Assembly: GCF_000346615.1 (NCBI RefSeq)
Contig: NZ_ANNU01000067.1
Location: forward strand, 1 to 36,081
Length of the DNA: 36,081 nt
Direction: 5' to 3'
From: Nafulsella turpanensis ZLM-10
GTDB lineage: Bacteria > Bacteroidota > Bacteroidia > Cytophagales > Cyclobacteriaceae
The stretch's first letter is position 1. Every line of letters starts with the position of its first letter. Below, piece by piece: positions 1 through 8,422 of the stretch. Both the position numbers and the translations under genes were made by a program. The notes beneath the pieces were generated by a model. The model ran no database searches, was not told the DNA's origin, and saw only the letters and a program-made list of their open reading frames with translations.

Positions 1-67
1 ATATCATGCTGAATTTAAAGTATTTGACCCTCTATTCGTAGAATCAATTCCCGAGTTCAGGTTATAA
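1..67 (+). CDS. 3' end of a gene entering from the left edge
   Basis: Reading from base 2, an open frame of 21 codons runs to a TAA stop at 65-67 and ends in ESIPEFRL. The residues look protein-like (YHAEFKVFDPLFV) and the frame is followed directly by a perfect hairpin, as expected for the end of a gene. Too little is present to name the family. It could also be a chance open frame, because 21 codons is short. Confidence 0.4.
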   Translation, partial: YHAEFKVFDPLFVESIPEFRL

Positions 68-70
68 AAG

Positions 71-101
71 AAAAAAGAGTACTGAGAAGAACTCAGTACT
101 C
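71..101 (-). terminator. Intrinsic terminator between convergent genes
   Basis: A perfect 10-bp stem (GAGTACTGAG at 77-86, CTCAGTACTC at 92-101) closes a 5-nt loop. On the minus strand it is followed by a T6 run and further T-rich sequence, so it should end the MpaB-like gene that stops at 144. On the plus strand it is followed only by AT-rich sequence, so it may also work, more weakly, for the gene ending at 67. Confidence 0.75.
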
Positions 102-143
102 AATATTTAATTATTTATTATTGTAAAAACCTGTATCGCTATT

Positions 144-917
144 CTAGGACGAGACACATGCGGCTACATCCAGCTCCGCTATCTCCTTTTTATAGGCGGA
201 AGGCAGTATCAGTGACTTCAGGAGCCAGTCCAGCTTTAGCCTTCTGCTGAATTTATACACCGCCAGAATGGGGGTGAGGAACGATAGCTTTCGGAGATTC
301 AGCAGCTCTCTTACCCGCTCCGGAACTACCAGAATCTGGGCCTCCAGCAATAAAAAGTACCGGATGGGCCCCAGGTGCTTTCGGTACTGCTTATACAGAT
401 CCTGGGTGAAGTGGCTGTTGGTGTAATTCCGCCGTAGGTGCTCTTTCCTTACCTTCTCCCATTCCTGATAGCTGGTGGGAAGATCGGGAATACCCATGCG
501 ATGACCTACCCGGTAAAACACCTCAAATACCTCTTCCTTTTCCTTTTCCAGCAGCTTCCGCTCTACCATTTCGTAGGCACTAATGGAGTAGCCAATCAGC
601 ATGAAGAGTACATCCCGGTAGGCCCAGTCGGGTATGCGGGAGCCTCTCTTTTCTTCAACACCGGCATGAATTGCGGTAATTCTGTCAATCGCCTGCAGGG
701 CTGTTTCATTTTCTGAGAAAACGATCTGGCGGGCATAAGATACGGTGGAAAACAGGCGTCCCAGCGGATCGGCCGGGAGCTTTCCGGTAAAATAAAGCCA
801 GTCTACTGCCTTGTTCAGGGCAAATTCCGCAGAAGCCCCGGCAAAAATGAAGAGGGTGGTATCTCCTTTTCCCCATATTTCCCGCACAATTGAACCTTTG
901 GGTACAAAATATTCCAT
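144..917 (-). CDS. Oxygenase MpaB / rubber-oxygenase family protein (DUF2236-like)
   Basis: The protein resembles the MpaB/latex-clearing-protein catalytic family, in which a heme-type iron supports oxidative cleavage chemistry; the substrate here is unknown. What is seen is the family opening FVPKGSIVREIWG, the Gly/Ala-rich helix FIFAGASAEFALN, and the RITAIHAGVE segment, whose His (about residue 84) sits where the family keeps a conserved His. The rest is predominantly helical. The frame is open upstream to a TTG at 1097, with another ATG at 1073, but the extra N-terminal residues do not look like the family. The ATG at 915-917 gives the usual length of about 257 residues, so that start is preferred. 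It appears to be a single-gene unit, with a terminator on each side. Family call fairly sure; start uncertain. Confidence 0.7.
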   Translation of the reverse strand: MEYFVPKGSIVREIWGKGDTTLFIFAGASAEFALNKAVDWLYFTGKLPADPLGRLFSTVSYARQIVFSENETALQAIDRITAIHAGVEEKRGSRIPDWAYRDVLFMLIGYSISAYEMVERKLLEKEKEEVFEVFYRVGHRMGIPDLPTSYQEWEKVRKEHLRRNYTNSHFTQDLYKQYRKHLGPIRYFLLLEAQILVVPERVRELLNLRKLSFLTPILAVYKFSRRLKLDWLLKSLILPSAYKKEIAELDVAACVSS

Positions 918-1199
918 AGGATTTAAACAGCAAATGAGCTGAAAATGTGCCGGTTCTGGCTTTTCTTTTAAATTGAAACAGGCGAGGGAGGGGCATATGG
1001 GTGCAGAGGCCTGTATCAATTTTTTCCCTGCGCTGAGGCTAAGCTGAAACAATCTGCCTTTTACCTTTTGCATCTTAATAAGCCAATGATGTTTCAAATG
1101 AGGATTCCTAAGGTTGAGGAACCTGGGAGACCATACAGGTTAAAGTTCCGGCGGGAAAATAAAATCTTCAATCCATATTTCGGTAGGTGAAATGCGTAA

Positions 1200-1234
1200 A
1201 AAAAAGCGGCCCCAAAAATCTCCGGGGCCGCTTT
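1200..1234 (-). terminator. Strong intrinsic terminator of the SPW-repeat gene
   Basis: The stem GCGGCCCC (1206-1213) pairs with GGGGCCGC (1224-1231) and is extended by flanking A/T pairs, with a 10-nt loop. On the minus strand it is followed by a run of eight T, which makes it a textbook rho-independent terminator for the gene ending at 1290. Confidence 0.85.
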
Positions 1235-1289
1235 GTTGAGTATGGAATGGAAACGTCTGTTTCCTTTTATTCAATAAATAAGTTATGTA

Positions 1290-1796
1290 TTACAGGTTTT
1301 CCCTTTCTCTTCTTGCTCTTTCACTTTCGGTAAGGGTTCCTGTTCCTGTTTTAGATCCCATTGGAGGTCTGGACTCTGGTGTTATTGTATTATTTGTTCT
1401 TCGATTAGTATGTGTTCCTGTTGTCGCTTTATGGGTATCGGCATAACGCGTATCCGGTACACGATGGGTAAACATAGCTACTCCAATTTCTGCAATACCA
1501 AGAATTAAATGTGGCAGGTACACAAAATCATCGAAGCCAAACAACCATGGGGACACCGCCAGGAAGGCACCACCTATCATGTCCAGCATCAGGTGCGTAC
1601 GCAGGGACAGTTTTCTGGTAGCGCTCATTTCATAATCGGTGACAAGGCTGTACAAAATGACACCTGCACCTAAAATAACGGGAATCCAGGTTTCTGCTCC
1701 ACCCCGATCAAAACCAAATAACCAGGGAGATACAATTAAAAGAGCTCCCATGAGGTAGTCTATTATGCCATGGGTGCGTGTTGAAATAAATTTCAT
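1290..1796 (-). CDS. SPW-repeat integral membrane protein
   Basis: This 168-residue membrane protein carries the diagnostic motif SPWLFGFD twice, at about residues 23-30 and 83-90. Each copy follows a short THGIIDY- or RTHLMLD-like segment, so the protein is an internal duplication of a two-helix unit (four membrane helices), as in the SPW family (PF03779). The family has no established biochemical function. After about residue 115 the protein ends in a hydrophilic Thr/Arg/Ser-rich tail that is probably disordered and cytoplasmic. The gene stands alone, with a strong terminator downstream. A more distant relative of the same fold is encoded at 5585-5956. Start ATG at 1794-1796. Confidence 0.85.
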   Translation of the reverse strand: MKFISTRTHGIIDYLMGALLIVSPWLFGFDRGGAETWIPVILGAGVILYSLVTDYEMSATRKLSLRTHLMLDMIGGAFLAVSPWLFGFDDFVYLPHLILGIAEIGVAMFTHRVPDTRYADTHKATTGTHTNRRTNNTITPESRPPMGSKTGTGTLTESERARRERENL

Positions 1797-2125
1797 AACT
1801 TAAAAAGTTTAAAATTGATACTGAAAAAATATTCATAATCGTCTGAGATTATACGACTTACGATTTGAAAGGTTCAAGCTGCGGTAAAAGTTATACAAGT
1901 GAAGGGGGCTGGGCAGGGGGTGCGGAGGTAATAGCTGCAGAAGGATTGATAATGCTCCTGGGGGAGGGGATTTATAAGATACAATGGCCTAATTACCTGG
2001 CTTTTTACGGAATTACCTCTGTTTTCAGCTAAACCGATGAGCATTAACTGAGCGCTTCCTGGCCCCCTGAAAGACTGGACCGGAATAACTGTATTAATGA
2101 TTTTAGCAGGTAGAGCTTCAGTTGA
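1797..2125. other. Intergenic region, no gene seen
   Basis: This stretch separates two minus-strand genes and should contain the promoter of the SPW-repeat gene. No convincing protein or RNA gene is visible. A short imperfect inverted repeat (ATAATC/GATTAT) lies around 1836-1853. No clear TAnnTTTG element was found. Confidence 0.4.
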
Positions 2126-3406
2126 CTATTCTGAAGCCCTTATTGCAGAATTTGCAGCTACGGGCGTACGCTTTTGTTTCCGGATACGCCGAACATCTGC
2201 TTTCAATAGCACAGCAATGACTAAAGCCGCTATTATCAAACAGGTGAATACATAGAATACAGGAATGTAACTTCCGGTTCTTGAATAAATTTGTGAAACC
2301 AGGGTCGGGCCTATTAATCCACCTAAAGACCAGGTTGTTAAAAGATAACCATGAATGGCACCGAGCTCTTTCGTTCCAAAAAGATCGGCTATAAAGGCAG
2401 GAAGGTTAGAAAATCCACCACCATAACAGCTGACCACCAGGAAAATCAGTACCTGAAAAACTATTGCGCTTGAAATATTGGGCAGTGTAAGGAACGCGAT
2501 AAGTTGTATAATAAAGAAAATGATGAACACCACGGGCCGGGAAAGGTAATCGGAGGCTGCTGCCCAGCCAATTCTGCCCGCACCATTAAAGATTCCCATA
2601 AGGCCTACCATTACGGCTGCGGCTGCGGCGGATAATCCTCCTATTGTTTGAGCCATTGGTGAAGCGACTGATATCATCATGATGCCCGCACTGGTATTGA
2701 TTATCATGATCGTCCACAACATCCAGAAATGTTTTGTTTTTACTGCTTCCTTTGCAGTGAGGGAGGATAAATCGTTTACTACCTTTTCCTTACCCGAAGC
2801 CTTGCTTTGTTTCATGCCAGCGGGGAGCCAGCCTTTTGGAGGTGGTGCTATATACAAGGCACCCAAAAGCATTAGAACAAAATAACTTGTTCCTAAAATG
2901 TAGAATGTTGTGGAGATTCCGAGAGTTTCCATCATACCAGCCGCCACGGGGGCTGTGATAAGGGCTCCTGTACCAAAACCTAAAACCGCCATACCCGTTG
3001 CGAGTCCACGCCGGTCGGGAAACCATTTTACAAGTGTAGACACGGGTGCAATATAACCTATACCCAACCCTATACCACTTAAAAGCCCATAGGTAAGTAT
3101 AAACAGCGTAAGCGAATCAATGGCCACTGCAAAGCCAGAGCCTGCCTGTCCCAGGCCAAACAACAAGGCAGCAACTATTGCCGATTTTCTTGGTCCACTT
3201 TTTTCAACAAATCTTCCGAATACAGCAGCCGATGCGCCTCCAAGAACCATCATTACTGTAAATGCTAAGGTAACAGATGAAGCGGCCCAGCCTAACGAAT
3301 CGACTAGTGGAATGGTGTATACACTATAGGCATATGCGGCACCAATGGAAAGATGGATACAAATTGCGGATAAAGCGATTAACCATCTGTTTTTATGAGT
3401 ATTCAT
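2126..3406 (-). CDS. MFS carrier of the OFA (oxalate/formate antiporter) type
   Basis: This is a 426-residue major facilitator with about 12 predicted membrane helices. The start SIGAAYAYSVYTIPL is typical of the OFA family. The inter-helix sequence RFVEKSGPRKS is a form of the MFS loop 2-3 motif, and the helix-5 region GIGYIAPVSTLVKWFPDRRGLATG is nearly invariant in OFA carriers. A hydrophilic central loop lies around residues 195-220 and a basic tail ends the protein. OFA members exchange small carboxylates across the inner membrane, but the family has many uncharacterised branches and the substrate cannot be read from sequence. The ATG is preceded by AGAAGG, a better ribosome site than most genes here have. 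It is divergent from the PLP enzyme at 4003, which could make the pair co-regulated. Confidence 0.85.
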   Translation of the reverse strand: MNTHKNRWLIALSAICIHLSIGAAYAYSVYTIPLVDSLGWAASSVTLAFTVMMVLGGASAAVFGRFVEKSGPRKSAIVAALLFGLGQAGSGFAVAIDSLTLFILTYGLLSGIGLGIGYIAPVSTLVKWFPDRRGLATGMAVLGFGTGALITAPVAAGMMETLGISTTFYILGTSYFVLMLLGALYIAPPPKGWLPAGMKQSKASGKEKVVNDLSSLTAKEAVKTKHFWMLWTIMIINTSAGIMMISVASPMAQTIGGLSAAAAAVMVGLMGIFNGAGRIGWAAASDYLSRPVVFIIFFIIQLIAFLTLPNISSAIVFQVLIFLVVSCYGGGFSNLPAFIADLFGTKELGAIHGYLLTTWSLGGLIGPTLVSQIYSRTGSYIPVFYVFTCLIIAALVIAVLLKADVRRIRKQKRTPVAANSAIRASE

Positions 3407-4002
3407 GTTTTACCTTCTTTATATTATTACCGTTTAACTTTTTCGTATTGCCCCGACACCATCAAAATTTTACATAAACGAAAGGATGAACCAAATCCAG
3501 AAGAGCACCCGGCTGCAGTTTTTATTCCTGTACCTTATTTTTCAGGATTTCTGTTAACAAGGTCATAGCTTATCAAGATATACTTTTAGACTATACCAGC
3601 GTCTCTCCATTCAATAACCATATATTTTCTTAAGATCCCTAACTTATTTCAGGCTTTCCTGGCAGTATAGTGGTCTATCCGGACAGCTGTACGCACAATT
3701 TCATTTCCTGGAAAAGAAAATGGAAAATAATAAAACCGACAGAAAAATAAAGATCATCACTCTCTGCTTTTTCATTTCGGAGACCCATTATCTGTTAAAG
3801 ATGATAAGGAGAAGAAAGGGTTAAAAAGCTTGTAGTTGAGGTTCTTTCCCTGACGATCAATTCGATAGCAAATCACAGTCCGCCTTTAGGGAAGCGCTAT
3901 AACTGTTGAATTTCTGAAACCCTTCTTCCTCTATGCAACAAATCGTGCTAAGAGCGGGTACCTTCAAAGTGAAGCATTACAGTAGACAAAGTTTATTTAA
4001 AA
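3407..4002. other. Divergent intergenic region, no gene seen
   Basis: About 600 bases separate the start codons of the OFA carrier (minus) and the PLP enzyme (plus), so both promoters must lie here. No ORF with protein-like composition, no RNA gene and no strong hairpin was recognised. Confidence 0.4.
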
Positions 4003-5331
4003 ATGAAGGAAAATACACAGGTCGGAACCACAAGTTTATCCTCAAGAGGCAAAGCTTTAGCCTCAACCGCTGCAAGAGTAGATTTTGATTTATACATGGA
4101 GGCATCTCAAAATCTGTATTGCCCAAGGGAAAACCCTGAGGGAGCCTTTCCCTTGAACGTTGCGGAGAACTCCTTAATGACTCACCTGATGAAGGAGCAG
4201 GTAGATGCCATTTTAAGCCGGCATAAGGTTCCTGAATGGGTATTTCATTATACAGATCCTTCAGGGAATCCGGAGGTGAGGGCTGTGATAGCCCGCTTTT
4301 TGGAACAATACCTTTGTGGCTGCCCTATAGAACCTGATGCAATCGGCTTCTCTGCCGGGGCTTCTGCCATTATAGAAGTGAGTGCTTTTTTGCTCGGAGA
4401 TAAAGGGGATGTTGTGGTGATACCGGCTCCTTCCTACCCCATGTATACCAACGATATGGGGGTGAAAAGTGGATTAGTCCGCTACGACCTGCAAACCCAT
4501 TATCATTTGGCAGAACACGGAGCAGATGGGCCTGTGAAAAAGGACATGCTGGAGAATGTGTGGGATGAACTGAATGCACAGGAGAAAAACTTTAAACTCC
4601 TGGTTATTACTTCTCCTGATAACCCGACAGGTGTGGTATATTCCGAACAGCGGCTCAGGGAGCTTGCCGGCTGGTGCATACAGCATAAGGTTCATATGGT
4701 GGTAAATGAAATTTATGGTCTGTCGCGGATAAATACGGAAGGCGGAAAAGTACAAAAGGAAGACCGAGAAGAGGTAAGGCATGCTTCCTTTGCCAAAATA
4801 ATGGCTGAGTACCGCAGCGATTACCTTCACCTCTGGTATGCGCTATCGAAAGATTTTGCCAGTTCCGGTATGAGGTTCGGGATTGTACACTCTTTGAATA
4901 AGGACTTTCTGGAAGGGTTTGCCAATGTAAATGTTCCCCATATGGTATCTAATCTTACGCAGTGGATAATGGGCGAGCTCTTCAGGAATACGGCTTTTAT
5001 TGAAAGCTACCTTGAGGAGAACCGGAAGCGCCTTACTGGGAGCTATGAGGTAGTGGTGGCAGCGCTCAATAGAATCGGTGTGCCATATATACCAGCGAGC
5101 GGAAGCCTTTTTGTGTGGGCCGATTTCTCTCAGTATTTAAAAGAAACAAGCGGGCAGGAGGAGGAAAAGCTATGGCTCAATATCTACAGGAACACAGGCG
5201 TATTACTTACCCCCGGAAGTGGCTTTCGACATCAGAAAAAGGGTTTGTTCAGGATTGTGCATACAGCAGTACCCACCGCTCATTTAAAGGTAGCCATGGA
5301 TAGAATGACTGCTTACCTGTCCGCCTTATAG
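4003..5331 (+). CDS. Fold-type I PLP enzyme, ACC-synthase-like aminotransferase family
   Basis: The 442-residue protein matches class I/II aminotransferases, closest in style to 1-aminocyclopropane-1-carboxylate-synthase-like proteins. Seen in order are the NVAENSL substrate-loop motif (about 52-58), YTDPSGNPEVR, the PLP phosphate segment SAGASAII (about 118-125), NPTG (207-210), the Schiff-base lysine in ALSKDFASSGMRFG (K283) and Arg291. The motif that normally reads DEIY reads NEIY here (N235). In the family that Asp bonds the pyridine nitrogen of PLP, so the change could lower or redirect activity. The reaction and substrate are unknown: it could be an aminotransferase, a lyase, or a regulator-like relative. 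No neighbouring pathway genes help. Start ATG at 4003 in an AT-rich context without a Shine-Dalgarno sequence. Confidence 0.8.
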   Translation: MKENTQVGTTSLSSRGKALASTAARVDFDLYMEASQNLYCPRENPEGAFPLNVAENSLMTHLMKEQVDAILSRHKVPEWVFHYTDPSGNPEVRAVIARFLEQYLCGCPIEPDAIGFSAGASAIIEVSAFLLGDKGDVVVIPAPSYPMYTNDMGVKSGLVRYDLQTHYHLAEHGADGPVKKDMLENVWDELNAQEKNFKLLVITSPDNPTGVVYSEQRLRELAGWCIQHKVHMVVNEIYGLSRINTEGGKVQKEDREEVRHASFAKIMAEYRSDYLHLWYALSKDFASSGMRFGIVHSLNKDFLEGFANVNVPHMVSNLTQWIMGELFRNTAFIESYLEENRKRLTGSYEVVVAALNRIGVPYIPASGSLFVWADFSQYLKETSGQEEEKLWLNIYRNTGVLLTPGSGFRHQKKGLFRIVHTAVPTAHLKVAMDRMTAYLSAL

Positions 5332-5430
5332 CAGGGGCTGTTGTAAAAGGAAAGTAAGCCATTAGGGAGGAGGAACCAATTAAATTTCTGCTACAGAATT
5401 AGTGCCGGAGGTGAATAAAGCTGTCCTAAG

Positions 5431-5447
5431 ACTTCCCTAAGGGAAGT
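5431..5447. repeat. 17-bp intergenic palindrome
   Basis: ACTTCCCT and AGGGAAGT flank a single A. The site lies 100 bases after the PLP enzyme and about 140 before the next gene. It could be an operator or part of a weak terminator; no T run follows. Confidence 0.35.
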
Positions 5448-5584
5448 TCTGTTCATTCAATTAGTTCCTACAGGTAAATGGAAGGACTTCGAAAGTGTTA
5501 AAATAATCATCTCAATTGGAGATAAGGCTCCCGGCAAATCGAAGGTGTCGATTATCGTAATTTAGTCTTCTTAAAAATTTAACC

Positions 5585-5956
5585 ATGCGCAGAAAACCCA
5601 TCGGACCTAAACTACATGGAGCCATCGACTATGGCTTTTTCAGCATACAAATGCTGGCCCCGGGCCTGTTCGGCTTAAAAGGCACCGCCCGCACTCTTTG
5701 CTATGCCTTTGGGGCCAGTCAGGGATTACTCAACCTGTTTACCAGCCAGCCCCTTGCGCTGAAAAAGGTGGTGCCCTTTCGGGTGCATGGACAGCTGGAG
5801 ACTCCTTTTGTGCCATCCCTCATCCTGCTGCCATGGATAACTGGTGCACTTAAACAACGGAATGCCCGCCGCTATTTCATTTCCTTCTTCAGTATTGCCC
5901 TTGCTAACTTCCTGTTAACGGATTATAAAGCCTTTGAGAGAGAAAGGAAACGTTAA
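5585..5956 (+). CDS. Small membrane protein, divergent SPW-like relative
   Basis: This 123-residue hydrophobic protein has three or four predicted membrane helices. It has no recognised function. Its layout parallels the SPW-repeat protein at 1290-1796: LHGAIDYGFFSI then APGLFGLK here corresponds to THGIIDYLMGAL then SPWLFGFD there. A second VHGQLET then LPWITGA unit follows, and LLTDYK recalls the LVTDYE of the other protein. The Trp of the first SPW motif is replaced. I infer a distant paralog of the same two-unit membrane fold. The start ATG lies in an AT-rich leader with no clear Shine-Dalgarno sequence. Confidence 0.65.
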   Translation: MRRKPIGPKLHGAIDYGFFSIQMLAPGLFGLKGTARTLCYAFGASQGLLNLFTSQPLALKKVVPFRVHGQLETPFVPSLILLPWITGALKQRNARRYFISFFSIALANFLLTDYKAFERERKR

Positions 5957-6125
5957 ATGGAAGGATAATTAACGCTCTTCCTGTATTCCGGAGCTCTTAC
6001 CACCTGAGCATCCGGAGGGTATTGAAAAGTTGGTATACAGCTGGTTTTAAGTAGCGGTAGAGTAGAGCTGTTGCTGCAGGCAAACATTCTGTTAATGTTG
6101 CAGTTGATTTTAAAATGCCTGAAAG

Positions 6126-7577
6126 ATGAAAAACATTTTCCTGCTCCTGCTCTCTGTCCTGCTGCTTTCTTCCTGCTTTCGCCTAAAAAGCTCCAATGGA
6201 GGGGGTGAGGTGGAGAATGTAAAAGCCCGAACACCTCAGCCTGAAGATATTGTAGTGCCGGAAGGCTACCAGATAGAGTTGGTTGCTGAGGGGCTAACTT
6301 TTCCTACTGCCATTACCTTTGATGATGACGGAACTCCCTACGTGCTGGAGGCCGGCTATTCGTATGGTGAAGAGTGGACAGAGCCAAAGCTGTTAAGAAT
6401 TGAGGATGACGGGAAAAGAACTGTGGTGGCTACCGGAGGGGTAAACGGCCCCTGGAATGGCATAGACTACCATAACGGACAATTCTACATCGCCGAAGGT
6501 GGGGTGCTGAAGGGAGGTAAAATTATCAGGGTCAACAAAAATGGGGAAAAGGAGGTACTGGTGGAAGATTTGCCCAGTCTGGGTGACCACCACACCAATG
6601 GTCCTGTTATCCATAACGGCTATCTTTATTTTTCGCAGGGCACCGCCACCAATTCCGGCGTAGTAGGGGTGGATAATTATAAGATCGGCTGGCTGGATAG
6701 ATTCTCTACCTTTAATGATATTCCCTGTGAAGATATAGTCGTCAATGGCTACAACTTTAAAAGCGAAAATCCTTTAACGGATGATCCGGATGATAAGGTG
6801 GAAACAGGTGCATATGTGCCCTTTGGCGTAACCAATGAGGCGGGTGACACCATACCCGGGCAAATTCCCTGTAGCGGGGCTGTTTTCAGGATGCCCCTAT
6901 CAGGTGGCGAACCGGAACTGGTCGCCTGGGGACTTCGGAATGCCTATGGGCTGCAGTTTAGCCCGGACGGGAAGCTTTACCTGACAGAAAACGGCTATGA
7001 TGTTCGCGGTAACCGCCCTGTTTTCGGCGCAGGTGATGTGCTGTGGGAAATAAAAACCGGTGAGTGGTATGGCTGGCCCGATTACTCAGCAGGTAAGCCT
7101 ATTTATAAAAAGGATGGTTTTGTGCCTCCCGGAGAAGATAAAAACCTGAAGCTCCTCAAAGAAGATCCGGGTACTCCGCCTAAGCCCCTGGCTATTTTTG
7201 CCGTCCACTCTTCTTCGAATGGACTCGATATTATCTCTAATCCCGATTTCGGAACTGTGGGCTCCGTACTGGTGGCACAGTTTGGCGATATGGCCCCTTT
7301 TGTAGGAAAGGTATGGAACCCGGTAGGTTTTAAAGTGGTGCTGGTCGATCCGAAAACGGGAGTTATTCAGGACTTTGCGGCCAACTCCTCTGAAGAGAAT
7401 GGACCTGCCTCCTGGCTGGAAAGCGACGGGCTGGAAAGGCCTATTGATGTGCAGTTTGACCCTTCCGGAGAGGCCCTCTATGTGGTAGACTTTGGTATAC
7501 TCATGTTAAGTGATGAAGGAGATTCGAATCCGATTCCTGAAACGGGTGTCGTCTGGAAAATAAGTAAAAAGCCATGA
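6126..7577 (+). CDS. Lipoprotein sorbosone/glucose dehydrogenase-like beta-propeller (GSDH/ScyD-like)
   Basis: The N-terminus is a lipoprotein signal with lipobox LLSSC (Cys about residue 17), so the mature protein is probably anchored in the periplasm or at the outer membrane. The remaining roughly 460 residues look like the glucose/sorbosone dehydrogenase six-bladed propeller. They begin with VPEGYQIELVAEGLTFPTAI and include repeated blade-like segments, GLRNAYGLQFSPDGKLYLTENG, and the late GEWYGWPDYSAG motif typical of this family. Related enzymes oxidise sugars or aldoses with PQQ; PQQ use is inferred and not visible. The stop overlaps the start of the downstream cytochrome c (ATGA), so the two are translationally coupled. 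The likely role is oxidation of an extracytoplasmic substrate with electrons handed to that cytochrome. Confidence 0.75.
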   Translation: MKNIFLLLLSVLLLSSCFRLKSSNGGGEVENVKARTPQPEDIVVPEGYQIELVAEGLTFPTAITFDDDGTPYVLEAGYSYGEEWTEPKLLRIEDDGKRTVVATGGVNGPWNGIDYHNGQFYIAEGGVLKGGKIIRVNKNGEKEVLVEDLPSLGDHHTNGPVIHNGYLYFSQGTATNSGVVGVDNYKIGWLDRFSTFNDIPCEDIVVNGYNFKSENPLTDDPDDKVETGAYVPFGVTNEAGDTIPGQIPCSGAVFRMPLSGGEPELVAWGLRNAYGLQFSPDGKLYLTENGYDVRGNRPVFGAGDVLWEIKTGEWYGWPDYSAGKPIYKKDGFVPPGEDKNLKLLKEDPGTPPKPLAIFAVHSSSNGLDIISNPDFGTVGSVLVAQFGDMAPFVGKVWNPVGFKVVLVDPKTGVIQDFAANSSEENGPASWLESDGLERPIDVQFDPSGEALYVVDFGILMLSDEGDSNPIPETGVVWKISKKP

Positions 7578-7894
7578 AACTTTTAAAAAGCAGCCTTGTG
7601 CTCCCGGCAGTAGTTTTAGCTGTAACCGCCTGTAACAAGCCACCGATTACGACCGACCTCCCCCAAACCGAAGCCGTACAGCAGGGGCAGGTCCTGTACA
7701 TGGAGTACTGCCAGAAGTGCCATCCCGATGGGGAGGCGGGTCTGGGACCTTCTGTTTATTATGTTCCTGATTTTGCAAAAAGGTTTCAGGTGAGGCATGG
7801 AGTTGGAGCAATGCCTGAATTCGATGAAACCGAGGTTTCAGATGAGGAGCTTGATAAGATCATTGCCTATCTAAGAGCCCTGGGCAGGGAGTAA
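7574..7894 (+). CDS. Lipoprotein monoheme class I cytochrome c
   Basis: The 106-residue protein has a lipobox ending in AVTAC (Cys20), one CxxCH heme motif (CQKCH, 46-50) and a candidate Met ligand in GAMPEF (M80). A C-terminal helix DEELDKIIAYLRAL is typical of small class I cytochromes. It should sit on the outer face of a membrane as a one-electron carrier. The start ATG overlaps the stop of the propeller dehydrogenase in an ATGA arrangement, which strongly suggests that it is that enzyme's electron acceptor. An alternative is a general shuttle to a terminal oxidase. Confidence 0.88.
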   Translation: MKLLKSSLVLPAVVLAVTACNKPPITTDLPQTEAVQQGQVLYMEYCQKCHPDGEAGLGPSVYYVPDFAKRFQVRHGVGAMPEFDETEVSDEELDKIIAYLRALGRE

Positions 7895-8073
7895 GATTCA
7901 GGCGGTATCTAAGGCCTGTTTTTCAGATCCACCCTTCAGTTTATCAGGCAAAGCCGGCTAAACATGCCTGTTCATTCTCCGTAAAAGAAAGAGCAGTACC
8001 CTTGCTTAATAAAGGGTGGTGAGGGTTGAGTGAAAAGGCGATATACAATTTTTAATCTGGATAAAGGAGTGTT

Positions 8074-8349
8074 ATGAATATTGAGAACAATAACGAGATT
8101 GTGAACTTTACGAATTACCTGCTGGGAAATAATTATACGGTTAACCCTGCTTCCGGGGAAGCGAAAAGAAAGTATTTAATTGCTCATCGTGGAGATGAGT
8201 TTTATATGATTGAACATGGAGCGCTGGGGTCGGATGCAGAAGGATATGGTATCTACAGAATCCAAAACCCTGAAGCCAGAACCAGGGTAAGTGAGATTGT
8301 TCCTATTACTGAGTTTGATCCTGCCCGGGGAATAGCAGTAAACAGCTAG
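8074..8349 (+). CDS. Small orphan protein, function unknown
   Basis: The 91-residue soluble acidic protein has no family I recognise. It shows no signal peptide or membrane segment and has a plausible alternating pattern (KYLIAHRGDEFYMIEHG). A good ribosome site (AAAGGAG, 7 bases from the ATG) and an intrinsic terminator about 40 bases after the stop frame it as a real single-gene transcript. Confidence 0.6.
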   Translation: MNIENNNEIVNFTNYLLGNNYTVNPASGEAKRKYLIAHRGDEFYMIEHGALGSDAEGYGIYRIQNPEARTRVSEIVPITEFDPARGIAVNS

Positions 8350-8390
8350 TAAAAAGGACAGAGGAAAATAAAAACCATTCAGAATCAAGA

Positions 8391-8422
8391 AAGGCTTGCT
8401 CCAACAGGGCAGGCCTTTTTTT
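8391..8422 (+). terminator. Intrinsic terminator of the orphan gene
   Basis: AAGGCTTGC (8391-8399) pairs with GCAGGCCTT (8409-8417), with one G-U pair and a 9-nt loop. A T run continues to 8422. Confidence 0.8.

Noticed and set aside
5431-5447. Palindrome as the terminator of the PLP enzyme gene
   Set aside because: No T run follows and it is 100 bases from the stop, so it is recorded only as a repeat.
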